Position numbers and translations under genes: made by a program. From NCBI GenBank assembly GCA_003712125.1, contig RHLF01000001.1, forward strand, positions 248,001 to 312,000: 64,000 nucleotides of DNA, in the 5' to 3' direction. Of this stretch, positions 1-8,382 are shown piece after piece. Within the stretch, counting starts at the first letter, position 1. Each line of letters begins with the position of its first letter. The notes under the pieces were generated by a model. That model was not told where the DNA came from and searched no databases. It was given only the letters and a program-made list of their open reading frames with translations. Origin of the DNA: Allomuricauda sp. (GTDB lineage: Bacteria; Bacteroidota; Bacteroidia; Flavobacteriales; Flavobacteriaceae).

Positions 1-694
1 ACACCGAAATCAAAAAGGCCTCGGCGGTTTGACCGGACAGGGTTCTTCCCGATGCATCGGTAATGGTTCCACTGACCATTATCGGCACATGAATACCCCG
101 CTCTTCTTTTACTTCTTCAATCGCAAACAAAGCGGCCTTGGCATTTAGGGTATCAAAAATGGTTTCCACAAGCAATATGTCCGAACCGCCGTCCAACAGT
201 CCTTCGGCCTGCTGTTTATAAGCAATTCGGAGCTCATCAAAACTCACTGCCCTATAACCCGGGTCATTTACATCTGGCGACAAGCTGGCCGTTTTGTTCG
301 TTGGCCCCATACTTCCTGCCACAAATCTCGGTTTTTCAGGTTCCTTCTCAGTACATTCCATGGCAACCCGCTTGGCAATTTTTGCCGATTCATAGTTCAG
401 CTCATATACCAACTCCTCCATGCCATAATCGGCCATGGCAATGGTTGTTCCTGAAAAGGTATTGGTCTCAACGATATCGGCTCCGGCTTCAAAATATTTG
501 CGATGCACTTCTGCCAAAGCTTCAGGTTGGGTTAACGATAAGAGATCATTATTTCCTTGTAAGGGTGAAGGCCAATCTTTAAATCGTTCTCCCCTGAAAT
601 CTTCTTCGGTAAATTTATAACGCTGCAACATGGTGCCCATGGCACCATCCAACACTAAAATTCGTTCTTGTAATATTTCTTCAATTTTTGACAT
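1..694 (-). CDS. metH: Homocysteine S-methyltransferase domain protein, N-terminal part (cut by window edge)
   Basis: The first 231 residues are visible; the rest lies beyond base 1. The protein opens with [20 protein letters not shown], the typical start of the MetH/Bhmt homocysteine-binding barrel, and continues with VETNTF and [10 protein letters not shown], conserved in this family. The zinc-binding cysteines of the family lie further on and cannot be checked. The enzyme moves a methyl group to homocysteine to form methionine. In many Bacteroidota this module is a separate protein of about 340 residues followed by the cobalamin module; whether it is split here cannot be seen. The ATG at 694 is directly preceded by GUUGUC, part of the riboswitch expression platform. 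Family assignment is firm; naming it metH is by analogy. Confidence 0.88.
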   Translation of the reverse strand, partial: MSKIEEILQERILVLDGAMGTMLQRYKFTEEDFRGERFKDWPSPLQGNNDLLSLTQPEALAEVHRKYFEAGADIVETNTFSGTTIAMADYGMEELVYELNYESAKIAKRVAMECTEKEPEKPRFVAGSMGPTNKTASLSPDVNDPGYRAVSFDELRIAYKQQAEGLLDGGSDILLVETIFDTLNAKAALFAIEEVKEERGIHVPIMVSGTITDASGRTLSGQTAEAFLISV

Positions 695-739
695 GACAAC
701 TATCGTCCTTAAATAGGGCTGTTAGAATAGGTTATCAAG
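695..739 (-). promoter_or_regulatory. Expression platform of the metH SAM-I riboswitch
   Basis: On the minus strand the stretch at 739-729 reads CTTGATAACCT. It is a perfect 11-base complement of AGGTTATCAAG at the 5' edge of the aptamer (868-858). The same segment contains GATAAC, which can pair, with one G-U, to GTTGTC (700-695) lying against the ATG at 694. This suggests a switch between an anti-P1 pairing that leaves the start open and a start-occluding hairpin when SAM keeps P1 closed. Complementarity is seen; the mechanism is inferred. Confidence 0.6.
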
Positions 740-765
740 TAAAGCGGAATTTTGAGTTATATATT

Positions 766-867
766 GTTATCCTTCCTACATTTGGGTAGGTAGAATGTAG
801 CACCTTCTCGAATTCGAGGGTTGCCAAGGCTTCAAAGGGTCCAATCCCTCCACCTTTCTTGATAACC
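766..867 (-). promoter_or_regulatory. SAM-I (S-box) riboswitch aptamer upstream of metH
   Basis: Read on the minus strand, the sequence carries the S-box signature: GTTATCAAGAAAGGTGGAGG, then GAAGCC and GGCAACC, a P3-like hairpin CTCGAATTCGAG, AAGGTGCTA and a closing GGATAAC that pairs with the opening GTTATC to form P1. Order and spacing match the SAM-I class, which binds S-adenosylmethionine and turns down methionine genes. It ends about 70 bases before the metH start. Confidence 0.93.
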
Positions 868-919
868 TTCATTTTGTGAATGAACTAGTACAAAGAAACA
901 ATGCCTTTCAATGAAAACC

Positions 920-956
920 AAAAAAACCTTCCAAAATCAAATTTGGAAGGTTTTGG
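920..956 (-). terminator. Intrinsic terminator after the ferredoxin-NADP reductase gene
   Basis: An almost uninterrupted stem, AAAACCTTCCAAA against TTTGGAAGGTTTT with a short loop, is followed on the minus strand by a run of T. It lies 20 bases past the stop at 976 and separates the sulfate-reduction operon from the metH riboswitch transcript. Confidence 0.85.
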
Positions 957-975
957 TTGATGAATAACTCCTAAC

Positions 976-2037
976 TCAAATAATACTTTGCACCACTTCT
1001 TTCTTGGCCTCTTTTTTGCTACCGTCAAAACCTTCTACACCGCCAACTGTGGTATATTTCATAACAAAACGTTTGTCAGGATTCACGATTTGATAAATAT
1101 ATTGACACATTACGGCCGCTTCGTGGAAACCAGATAGAATGAGTTTTAATTTTCCTTCATAGGTATTGACATCACCAATGGCGAAAACCCCTGGAATATT
1201 GGTTTGATAGTCTTTTGCATTGTTCACTTTAATAGCATTTTTTTCAATCTCCAACCCCCAATTATTCAGTGGTCCCAATTTTGGTGCCAAGCCAAAAAGG
1301 GGAATAAAATCATCTACCTCTAAGTACGTAGGTTCCCTATGTTCCTCTTGATGTTCTATGACCACGGCCTGTAATTCGTCGCCACCATGTAGCGCTTTTA
1401 CCTCGGCTTTGGTATGCAATTTAATTTTGCCTGCTTTGGCCAGCGTACGCGCTTTTTCGACAGAATCCAGGGCACCACGAAATTCATTCCTTCGATGCAC
1501 CAAAGTGACTTCAGAAGCAATGCCGGTAAGGTAAATGGCCCAATCCAAAGCGGAGTCGCCCCCTCCTGAAATGACTACTTTTCTATCGCGATACACCTCA
1601 GGGTCCTTGACCATAAATGCAACCCCCTTATCTTCAAATTTTTCGAGATTGGGCAATTTCGGCTTTCTGGGTTCAAAAGAACCCAATCCCCCAGCAATAA
1701 CAACAGCTTTAGCATGGTGGCGCGTTCCTTTATTGGTTGCTACAATAAAGGTGCCGTCATCCAGTTTTTTGAGGTGTTCTGCCCGTTCCCCAAGGGTATA
1801 TCCCGCATCAAAAGGTTTTATTTGCTCTAACAAACGTGCTACCAAATCACCTGCCAAAATCTCAGGATAGGCCGGAATATCGTAAATCGGTTTTTTTGGA
1901 TAAATCTCTGCACATTGCCCTCCAGGATGTGGTAATGCATCAATTAAATGACATTTTAGCTTCAGCAGTCCTGCTTCAAATACTGTAAATAAACCTGTCG
2001 GACCCGCACCAATGATTACTATATCCGTTTTGATCAT
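976..2037 (-). CDS. Ferredoxin--NADP(+) reductase, thioredoxin-reductase-like type
   Basis: 353 residues when started at the ATG at 2037 (MIKTDIVIIGAGPTGL); an in-frame ATG at 2064 would add nine lysine-rich residues and lie inside the upstream gene. The N-terminal GAGPTG is the FAD-binding dinucleotide fold, VVISGGGDSALDWAI near residue 165 is the NADPH-binding fold, and AIGDVNTYEGKLKLI near the C-terminus contacts FAD. The CxxC redox pair of true thioredoxin reductases is absent, which points to the ferredoxin/flavodoxin NADP reductase branch. As the last gene of the cys/siroheme run it probably passes electrons from NADPH to ferredoxin for the sulfite reductase. No ferredoxin gene is nearby. 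Confidence 0.9.
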   Translation of the reverse strand: MIKTDIVIIGAGPTGLFTVFEAGLLKLKCHLIDALPHPGGQCAEIYPKKPIYDIPAYPEILAGDLVARLLEQIKPFDAGYTLGERAEHLKKLDDGTFIVATNKGTRHHAKAVVIAGGLGSFEPRKPKLPNLEKFEDKGVAFMVKDPEVYRDRKVVISGGGDSALDWAIYLTGIASEVTLVHRRNEFRGALDSVEKARTLAKAGKIKLHTKAEVKALHGGDELQAVVIEHQEEHREPTYLEVDDFIPLFGLAPKLGPLNNWGLEIEKNAIKVNNAKDYQTNIPGVFAIGDVNTYEGKLKLILSGFHEAAVMCQYIYQIVNPDKRFVMKYTTVGGVEGFDGSKKEAKKEVVQSII

Positions 2038-2050
2038 TTTTTTCTGTTTT

Positions 2051-2629
2051 TTATACTTTTTCAATCAATTTTTGGGTGATTTGGTTCATTTTATCCACTT
2101 TTTCTTCAAAATCGCCCTTTAGTGTTTTTCTATATTCATTTAGATTTTGCACCATTGTAGTGATGTCATCAGGCACTACCTCTTCAAAAAATTGGCGCAA
2201 CCTTTTTGCCGTTGTTGGGGATTTCCCATTAGTGGATATAGCGACCTTAACATGGCCCTTGGTTACAATTCCCCCCATATAAAAATCACATAGCGGTGGA
2301 TTATCCGCAACATTGACCAAAGTGTCCAATTTTCGACAATCGCTATAAACTTGAAGATTGATTTTGGGGTTATTGGTGGTCGCGATGACCATATGCATCC
2401 CTTTGATATAATCGGCATGGTAACCATCATTAATCAAGGTTACACCGTACTTATTCGCCAAGTTTAAGGTGTTCTCCCGAAACATTGGTGATACCATGGT
2501 TACCTTGGCATCAGGACTGGACTTCGTCAAGAAATGTAATTTCTCTTCGGCCACAAATCCACCACCCACAATTAAAATATGCAATTGTGAAGCCTTTAGA
2601 AATATTGGATATAGGTTATTTCGTTCCAT
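2051..2629 (-). CDS. Precorrin-2 dehydrogenase / sirohydrochlorin ferrochelatase (Met8p/SirC type)
   Basis: 192 residues from the ATG at 2629, which overlaps the upstream stop as TGATG; an in-frame GTG at 2632 is the alternative. HILIVGGGFVAEEKLHFL near residue 17 is the NAD-binding fold of the CysG N-terminal/Met8p family, and GKSPTTAKRLRQFFEE matches the second part. It oxidises precorrin-2 to sirohydrochlorin and, in many homologues, inserts iron to give siroheme. Together with the methyltransferase just upstream it makes the siroheme needed by the sulfite reductase. Whether this copy also chelates iron cannot be told. Confidence 0.9.
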   Translation of the reverse strand: MERNNLYPIFLKASQLHILIVGGGFVAEEKLHFLTKSSPDAKVTMVSPMFRENTLNLANKYGVTLINDGYHADYIKGMHMVIATTNNPKINLQVYSDCRKLDTLVNVADNPPLCDFYMGGIVTKGHVKVAISTNGKSPTTAKRLRQFFEEVVPDDITTMVQNLNEYRKTLKGDFEEKVDKMNQITQKLIEKV

Positions 2630-3384
2630 CACAGTTGCATTTGATGTTGTTGTATCTCATAGAGTCTTTTGCGATGGTTGACTACCTCACCAATGACAAT
2701 AATTGCAGGATTTGTAAGCTCTTGTTCTTTAACCTTACCTGCTATGGTAGCAATGGTTCCAATGGCGACTTTTTCATTCTTTGTCGTGCCTTCTTGAATA
2801 ACCGCAACCGGTGTTTCAGATTTCCCTTGGGTCCGGAACACTTCCATAATCTCAACCAACTTCGACATCCCCATTAAAATCACAATCGTGGCTGAGGTCC
2901 TTGCTGCCAAGGCAATGTCTTTTGACAATTTATGTTCCCTAGTGGTTCCAGTTATCACCCAAAAACTCTCTGATGATCCACGCTTTGTAACAGGAATATG
3001 GGCCAAGGATGGTACGGCTATGGAAGAAGAAATACCCGGTACTACGGCCACATCAAGACCATGTTGTACTGCATACTGCATTTCCTCTGCTCCACGGCCA
3101 AACACAAAGGGGTCACCGCCTTTCAAGCGAACCACATGTTTGCCCAAAAGCGCCCTTTGCACAATCAATTCATTGATTTGCTCTTGATGGAAATAGGAAC
3201 ATCCTTTTCGCTTGCCAACAAAAATATGTTCGGCCCCTGTTGCATAGGTCAACAATTGCTTATCTAACAACGAATCATAGAGTACCACATCAGCTTGATT
3301 CAAGGTTTTGATTGCCTTGAGCGTGATCAATTCGATATCACCTGGCCCAGCGCCAACTACTGTTAACTTACCCTGACTACGCAT
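2629..3384 (-). CDS. cobA: Uroporphyrinogen-III C-methyltransferase
   Basis: 251 residues. TVVGAGPGDIELITLKA at the N-terminus, VRLKGGDPFVFGRGAEE near residue 85 and PGISSSIAVPSLAHIPVTKR are hallmark motifs of SUMT. The enzyme methylates uroporphyrinogen III twice with SAM to give precorrin-2, the first step towards siroheme. It is a stand-alone domain, not fused to the dehydrogenase as in enterobacterial CysG. The start overlaps the end of the sulfite reductase gene by 8 bases, so translation is probably coupled. Confidence 0.95.
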   Translation of the reverse strand: MRSQGKLTVVGAGPGDIELITLKAIKTLNQADVVLYDSLLDKQLLTYATGAEHIFVGKRKGCSYFHQEQINELIVQRALLGKHVVRLKGGDPFVFGRGAEEMQYAVQHGLDVAVVPGISSSIAVPSLAHIPVTKRGSSESFWVITGTTREHKLSKDIALAARTSATIVILMGMSKLVEIMEVFRTQGKSETPVAVIQEGTTKNEKVAIGTIATIAGKVKEQELTNPAIIVIGEVVNHRKRLYEIQQHQMQL

Positions 3385-5467
3385 GCTCTAATTCCATTTT
3401 TCGATGTTCCTCAAGTCTTGTCAAAACCAACTTGGCTTGCACTAAATATGATTTGGCGAAGTTTTCAGAAGGTCGGTTTGTATTCAACTGCAAAACCAAA
3501 CGCTCAAAGTCGTTCTCAAAAATGACCTTTCCGCTTTTGACAAATAGTTGATCAAAATCGCTGATGATGCTGGCATGCGTATTGGTTTTTGTTTTTTCTG
3601 CTGTTAGTAGCGCCTTTGCCGCATTGACCATCGATTGATAACTGTAATAAATGCTGGCGGCCCATTTCCCATTTTCGATTTCCTTTTCGGCCTTTTCAAT
3701 TTTTTCATGGCTTTCTAAAAACAAGGTTGCCACCAAATCCACGATGACACCAGCACATTCCCCAATGCCGATTTCCTTTTTATATTTTTCGGTGCTTCCC
3801 CAGTCAATAAAATCATCTTGGGCAAGGTTGTCAATATTGGATAGGTGTTTTAAGAAATCATAGAAGTAATGTTCCCCCCTTTCCGCGTAATATTCTTCAA
3901 ACCTTTTTCCCTTGCCATTAGCCTCAAAATCGTCTAAAATTAATCGTAAGGCATCCGGTCCTCGTTTGCTTGGAATTTTTACAACTTTATCCGCAAATGT
4001 TCCTTTGCCATTGCCATGATTTCCTCCACCCAATAGTACTTGCAGTGCTGGCGCCACTAATTTTTCCTTGGTACGTATGCTCATACCCTGAAATCCGATA
4101 TGTGCCATAGTGTGCTGCCCACAGGCATTCATACAACCGCTAATCTTGATGACAACATCAGGATTATTCGCATATTGGGGATACTCATTAGCAATAAGGC
4201 TTTCCAATTTTTCAGCAATTCCGGTACTACTGGCGATGCCTAAGTTACAGGTGTCTGTGCCCGGGCAGGCGGTAATATCCAAGGCCTTATTATACCCGAC
4301 ATCAGCAAATCCCAGTTTCTTCAGTTCTTGATAAAACAGCGGTATTAATTCTTCTTTGACAAAAGGGATAAGTATGTTTTGCCTAAGCGTCAACCGGATT
4401 TCGGAAGCGGCGTATTCTTGTACCAATTTAGCCAGCTTACGGGCAGTTTCGGTGTAGAAGTCGCCCAGCGAAACCTTTATCCCAATGGCGACATAGCCCT
4501 TTTGTTTTTGAGAAATAATATTCGTGACTTGCCATTGTTTAAATGCGTCTTGATTCGCAATATGTATTTGTGGTGTTTGTCTTTGAGCAACCGTAATTTT
4601 CGGATAACGTTCGAAGTGGATAGCATACGACTGCGTGGGGACAGCCTTTTGCTCGGCTTTCAACAGGTCTTTAAACCTGTTCACACCCATCTCCTTCAAT
4701 AAGAACTTCATCCTGGCCTTGGCCCGGCTCTTGCGTTCCCCATACCGGTCAAAAACCCGAATGACTGTCTCCATCAACGGGATTATTTTATCAGAAGGTA
4801 AAAATTCATACAGTGTATCAGCATGCCTAGGCTGAGAACCCAATCCACCACCAAGCATCACCTTGAATCCTCTTATCCCATCGTTAATTTTGGCGATAAA
4901 GCCCAAATCATGCATATAGGAAAGACCCGTATCTGCATCCGTACCAGAAAAGGAAACCTTGAATTTACGTCCCATTTCTTGACCGATCGGATTCCGCAGA
5001 AAATACTCGAAAACAGCTTGGGCATAGGGAGAAACATCAAAAGGTTCTCCTGGATCAATACCGGCCGTTTCAGAGGCTGTTACATTTCGAACTGTGTTGC
5101 CACAAGCTTCGCGGAGTGTTACCTCATTTTTTTCCAGTTCTGCCCATAAGGCTGGTGTGTGGTCTAAATCGACATAATGAATTTGAATGTCTTGTCGGGT
5201 CGTGATGTGTAAACGCCCCGTAGAGTACTTATCGGCTACATCCGCTATTCGAAGCAATTGGTTTGTGGTAACCTTACCATAGGGAAGCTTGATTCGTATC
5301 ATTTGAACCCCAGGTTGGCGTTGGCCATAAACCCCTCGTGCCAGCCGTAGACTGCGAAACTTTTCCTCATCAATGGAACCATCTTTGAATCTTCGGATCT
5401 TCTCCTCCAATTCAATGATGTCTTTCTCAACAACCGGATTCTCTATTTCGGTTCTAAAACTTTTCAT
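3377..5467 (-). CDS. sir: Ferredoxin-type sulfite (nitrite) reductase with C-terminal HEPN domain
   Basis: 696 residues. Two half-domains of the siroheme reductase fold are seen: STGRLHITTRQDIQIHYV near residues 83-100 and the 4Fe-4S/siroheme ligands Cys401, Cys407 (ACPGTDTCNLG), Cys445 and Cys449 (SGCMNACGQH). After about residue 550 comes a helical part (about 570-690, with AASIYYSYQSMVNAAKALL) that looks like a HEPN domain. The enzyme makes the six-electron reduction of sulfite to sulfide; nitrite reduction by the same fold cannot be excluded, but neighbouring cysDNH genes favour sulfite. The ATG lies 12 bases from a CCTAT-N7-ATAGG palindrome and 71 bases after cysN. Confidence 0.92.
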   Translation of the reverse strand: MKSFRTEIENPVVEKDIIELEEKIRRFKDGSIDEEKFRSLRLARGVYGQRQPGVQMIRIKLPYGKVTTNQLLRIADVADKYSTGRLHITTRQDIQIHYVDLDHTPALWAELEKNEVTLREACGNTVRNVTASETAGIDPGEPFDVSPYAQAVFEYFLRNPIGQEMGRKFKVSFSGTDADTGLSYMHDLGFIAKINDGIRGFKVMLGGGLGSQPRHADTLYEFLPSDKIIPLMETVIRVFDRYGERKSRAKARMKFLLKEMGVNRFKDLLKAEQKAVPTQSYAIHFERYPKITVAQRQTPQIHIANQDAFKQWQVTNIISQKQKGYVAIGIKVSLGDFYTETARKLAKLVQEYAASEIRLTLRQNILIPFVKEELIPLFYQELKKLGFADVGYNKALDITACPGTDTCNLGIASSTGIAEKLESLIANEYPQYANNPDVVIKISGCMNACGQHTMAHIGFQGMSIRTKEKLVAPALQVLLGGGNHGNGKGTFADKVVKIPSKRGPDALRLILDDFEANGKGKRFEEYYAERGEHYFYDFLKHLSNIDNLAQDDFIDWGSTEKYKKEIGIGECAGVIVDLVATLFLESHEKIEKAEKEIENGKWAASIYYSYQSMVNAAKALLTAEKTKTNTHASIISDFDQLFVKSGKVIFENDFERLVLQLNTNRPSENFAKSYLVQAKLVLTRLEEHRKMELEHA

Positions 5468-5478
5468 TTCCTATTATT

Positions 5479-5495
5479 CCTATTATTTTTATAGG
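5479..5495. promoter_or_regulatory. CCTAT-N7-ATAGG palindrome before sir (predicted Rrf2 operator)
   Basis: Perfect 5-bp inverted repeat with a 7-base AT spacer, followed by TTAT on the plus side. It shares geometry and flank with the sites at 8658-8674 and 8737-8753. A partial direct copy, CCTATTATT, lies next to it. It sits between cysN and sir, 12 bases from the sir start codon. Regulator assignment is inferred. Confidence 0.6.
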
Positions 5496-5538
5496 TTATT
5501 ATGATATGACGATACACTCCAAGCCCAAGACTATTATA

Positions 5539-6786
5539 TTATTTGACAAAACCTACCCCGGCAGTGGTATTGGTACGCTCATCGATTAAAATAAAAGCTC
5601 CGTTGGATTTATTCGATTCGTAGGAATCAACGAAAATAGGCTTGCTCAACTTGATTTTGACTTCCCCTATTTCGTTTAGACCCAATGTTCCCGATGATTT
5701 TGTATGACCTGAAAAATCTGTGGCGAACACCTCCCCTATTTCCGAAATTTTTGAAAGGACTTGATTGGTATTATGCTGCACTATATATCGTGTTCCTGGC
5801 ACCAATTGTTTTTTGTCCATCCAACAAACAGTCGCAGTCACCTCCTTCTGTACCATGGGTAGCTCATTGGTTTTTACCAACATATCACCTCGTGCTACAT
5901 TAATTTCATCTTCAAGTGTCAAGGTCACAGAGGTACCCGATGTTGCCGATTCAAAAGATTGGTCGTAAAAATATATGGATTCCACTTTTGAAGTGGTGAA
6001 TGAGGGTAGAACGGTTACCTCATCACCCACAGTGAGGTCCCCACCTTTAATTTTTCCAGCAAAACCCCTAAAATCATGGTATTCATCCTTCTTGGGTCGG
6101 ATTACCGTCTGCACCGAAAAACGGAATTCGGCCTTCTCCTGCACATCCACACTTTGTAACCCTTCTAAATGTTCTAATAGACTCGAGCCTTCATACCATG
6201 GCATATGTGTTGATCTTTCCACCACATTGTCACCGTTCAAGGCACTTACGGGAACATAGGTAACACTTTGTTCCGCATAGGAGCTTGAATTGTTAAGTGC
6301 TTGGAAATTACGCTTGATATCTTCAAAAACGCTTTGATCATAACCAACTAGGTCCATTTTATTGACTGCCACAATGACGTCTTTAATCCGCAATAGATTA
6401 TTGATAAAAAAATGACGATAGGTCTGCTCGATTACGCCCTTTCTGGCATCAATCAGAATGATGGCCGCCTGAGAGGTTGATGCACCAGTCACCATGTTTC
6501 TCGTATATTCCAAATGGCCAGGGGTATCGGCAATTATGTAACTCTTTTTCGCTGTCGAAAAATAAATATGGGCTACATCAATCGTAATGCCCTGTTCCCT
6601 TTCGGCAATCAGACCATCTGTGGCCAATGAAAAATCAAGGTAGTCATACCCCTTTTTTTCACTATTGTTTCGAATGGCGTCAATTTTATCATCGGTTAAG
6701 GAATTCGTATCATAGAGTAACCTTCCTATCAAGGTGCTTTTACCATCATCGACACTTCCCGCTGTAGCAATTTTTAGTACTTCCAT
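5539..6786 (-). CDS. cysN: Sulfate adenylyltransferase subunit 1 (GTPase)
   Basis: 415 residues, the length of a stand-alone CysN; no APS kinase (CysC) domain is fused to it. The P-loop AGSVDDGKS (residues 9-17), the switch region DTPGHLEYTRNMVTGAS and NKMDLVGYD give a complete EF-Tu-like GTP-binding domain, followed by two beta-barrel domains. CysN couples GTP hydrolysis to formation of adenosine 5'-phosphosulfate by CysD. It starts three bases after the cysD stop, so the two are surely co-transcribed. Confidence 0.96.
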   Translation of the reverse strand: MEVLKIATAGSVDDGKSTLIGRLLYDTNSLTDDKIDAIRNNSEKKGYDYLDFSLATDGLIAEREQGITIDVAHIYFSTAKKSYIIADTPGHLEYTRNMVTGASTSQAAIILIDARKGVIEQTYRHFFINNLLRIKDVIVAVNKMDLVGYDQSVFEDIKRNFQALNNSSSYAEQSVTYVPVSALNGDNVVERSTHMPWYEGSSLLEHLEGLQSVDVQEKAEFRFSVQTVIRPKKDEYHDFRGFAGKIKGGDLTVGDEVTVLPSFTTSKVESIYFYDQSFESATSGTSVTLTLEDEINVARGDMLVKTNELPMVQKEVTATVCWMDKKQLVPGTRYIVQHNTNQVLSKISEIGEVFATDFSGHTKSSGTLGLNEIGEVKIKLSKPIFVDSYESNKSNGAFILIDERTNTTAGVGFVK

Positions 6787-6789
6787 CGC

Positions 6790-7734
6790 TTAAAAATATC
6801 CTTGTTGCTTTCGTTTTTCCATCGCCGCTTCCGAACGTTTGTCATCAATTCGGGCGCCTCTTTCGGAAATTCTTGAATCTCTAATTTCTGCGACCACCTT
6901 ATCAATCGAATCAGCCTGTGACTCAACAGCCGCAGTACATGACATATCTCCGATAGTTCTAAATCGCACTGTTCGCTCTTGCACTTTTTCATTATCGGCG
7001 CGAAAGACCACATCATCTTGGGCAGACCAAATCAGCCCATCGCGGATAAAAGTATCGCGCTGATGCGCAAAGTAAATTGACGGAATTTCGATACCCTCTT
7101 GCTGGATATAGCTCCACACATCAAGTTCTGTCCAATTGCTGATCGGAAATACCCTAACATTCTGCCCATGTTCAATCTTGCCATTGAGCATATCGAACAA
7201 TTCGGGACGCTGATTTTTTTCATCCCATTGGCCAAAGTCGTCCCGCACCGAAAAAATGCGTTCCTTGGCCCTTGCTTTTTCCTCATCTCTTCGAGCACCC
7301 CCTATACAGGCATCAAACCTGAACTCTTCAATGGCATCTAAAAGGGTGGTCGTCTGCAACGAATTGCGGCTTGCATATTTACCGGTCTCTTCAACAACCT
7401 TACCTTCGTCTATGGAATCTTGCACCTTGCGAATGATCAGTTCAACTCCCAATTCCTGCACCAATTGATCTCTAAATTCAAGGGTTTCAGGAAAATTATG
7501 ACCGGTATCGATGTGCATTAACGGAAAAGGTATCTTGGCTGGCCAAAATGCCTTCTGCGCCAATCGAACCAAGGTAATCGAATCTTTCCCTCCAGAGAAA
7601 AGTAATACAGGACGTTCGAATTGCGCCACAACTTCTCGAAAAATGTAAATAGCTTCATTCTCAAGTGCGTTTACCTGTAATGGACTGCTGATTTTTTGGG
7701 CTGTAGCCGCGACGTTATCTAAGAATGTTTCCAA
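6790..7734 (-). CDS. cysD: Sulfate adenylyltransferase subunit 2
   Basis: 314 residues. LLFSGGKDSITLVRLA (SGGKDS at residues 47-52) is the PP-loop that binds ATP; HIDTGHNFPETLEFRD and GGARRDEEKARAKERIFS are family-typical. It makes adenosine 5'-phosphosulfate from sulfate and ATP, with CysN as partner. The N-terminus is about ten residues longer than in close CysD families, and no better internal ATG precedes the conserved NALENEAIYIFREV. It lies 15 bases downstream of cysH. Confidence 0.96.
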   Translation of the reverse strand: METFLDNVAATAQKISSPLQVNALENEAIYIFREVVAQFERPVLLFSGGKDSITLVRLAQKAFWPAKIPFPLMHIDTGHNFPETLEFRDQLVQELGVELIIRKVQDSIDEGKVVEETGKYASRNSLQTTTLLDAIEEFRFDACIGGARRDEEKARAKERIFSVRDDFGQWDEKNQRPELFDMLNGKIEHGQNVRVFPISNWTELDVWSYIQQEGIEIPSIYFAHQRDTFIRDGLIWSAQDDVVFRADNEKVQERTVRFRTIGDMSCTAAVESQADSIDKVVAEIRDSRISERGARIDDKRSEAAMEKRKQQGYF

Positions 7735-7749
7735 GGTTTTATTCTTTGA

Positions 7750-8367
7750 TTATACATGAAGACCACACTCTCTGTTGGCCAATACTTTTGTAGGGTCAAA
7801 ATATTTGTGTTCGTTTGGTAGTCTAAATTTTTCAAGATAGTCATCCAGCTCCCTGTCTGACCAATAGAAAAAAGGACTGACTTTCAGCACACCATCATTA
7901 CTAAGACTTAATATATCCAGCGAATCGCGGAATGTGGTTTGACCTTTCCTAAGATTCGTGAACCATACATCGGGCTGGTGTTCTTTCATGGCTCTTTTAA
8001 AGGGCTCCAGTTTTACCTGTTCGGTAAACATTTTATGCAAGGGATTGTCAACTTCCGGTATTCCCAAAACCACGTCACGGTGTGCAACCGTTTGTTTGGG
8101 AACATACAACTTGATGTTCAACCCTAGGCGCGAAATGAGGTCTTCTGCATGGCGATAGGTGTTCGGGGTGTTGTACCCGGTATCACACCAAATAACAGGG
8201 ATATTGGGATCCACATCCGATACTGCGTGCAATATGGCAACCTCATAAGGTCTAAAATTTGTGGTCACTACAGGATTTTGCCCATGTTGAATCGCCCACG
8301 CTATGATTTCTTGCGGAGGGATTCCCTTTAATTGGGCGTTCCATTTTGGTAATTGATCTTCTGACAT
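7750..8367 (-). CDS. cysH: Phosphoadenylyl-sulfate (PAPS-type) reductase
   Basis: 205 residues, somewhat shorter than enterobacterial CysH. IPVIWCDTGYNTPNTY and the C-terminal RECGLHV, with the active-site cysteine, identify the family. The paired cysteines that bind the 4Fe-4S cluster in APS reductases are absent: the corresponding stretch reads WFTNLRKGQTTFRDSLD. By sequence class it therefore resembles thioredoxin-dependent PAPS reductases that make sulfite from PAPS. A PAPS route would need an APS kinase, which is not in this window. Confidence 0.92.
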   Translation of the reverse strand: MSEDQLPKWNAQLKGIPPQEIIAWAIQHGQNPVVTTNFRPYEVAILHAVSDVDPNIPVIWCDTGYNTPNTYRHAEDLISRLGLNIKLYVPKQTVAHRDVVLGIPEVDNPLHKMFTEQVKLEPFKRAMKEHQPDVWFTNLRKGQTTFRDSLDILSLSNDGVLKVSPFFYWSDRELDDYLEKFRLPNEHKYFDPTKVLANRECGLHV

Positions 8368-8382
8368 ACCGTTCGCTTATAG

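Noticed and set aside
724-739. AATAGGTTATC near the metH start as a fourth copy of the Rrf2 operator half-site
   Set aside because: The opposite half-site is missing at the right distance, and the segment is fully explained as complement of the riboswitch 5' arm.
5000-5400. HEPN domain on sulfite reductase taken as a toxin-antitoxin or defence module
   Set aside because: The domain is in the tail of a full metabolic enzyme within a metabolic operon, lacks a visible RNase motif, and there is no antitoxin gene.
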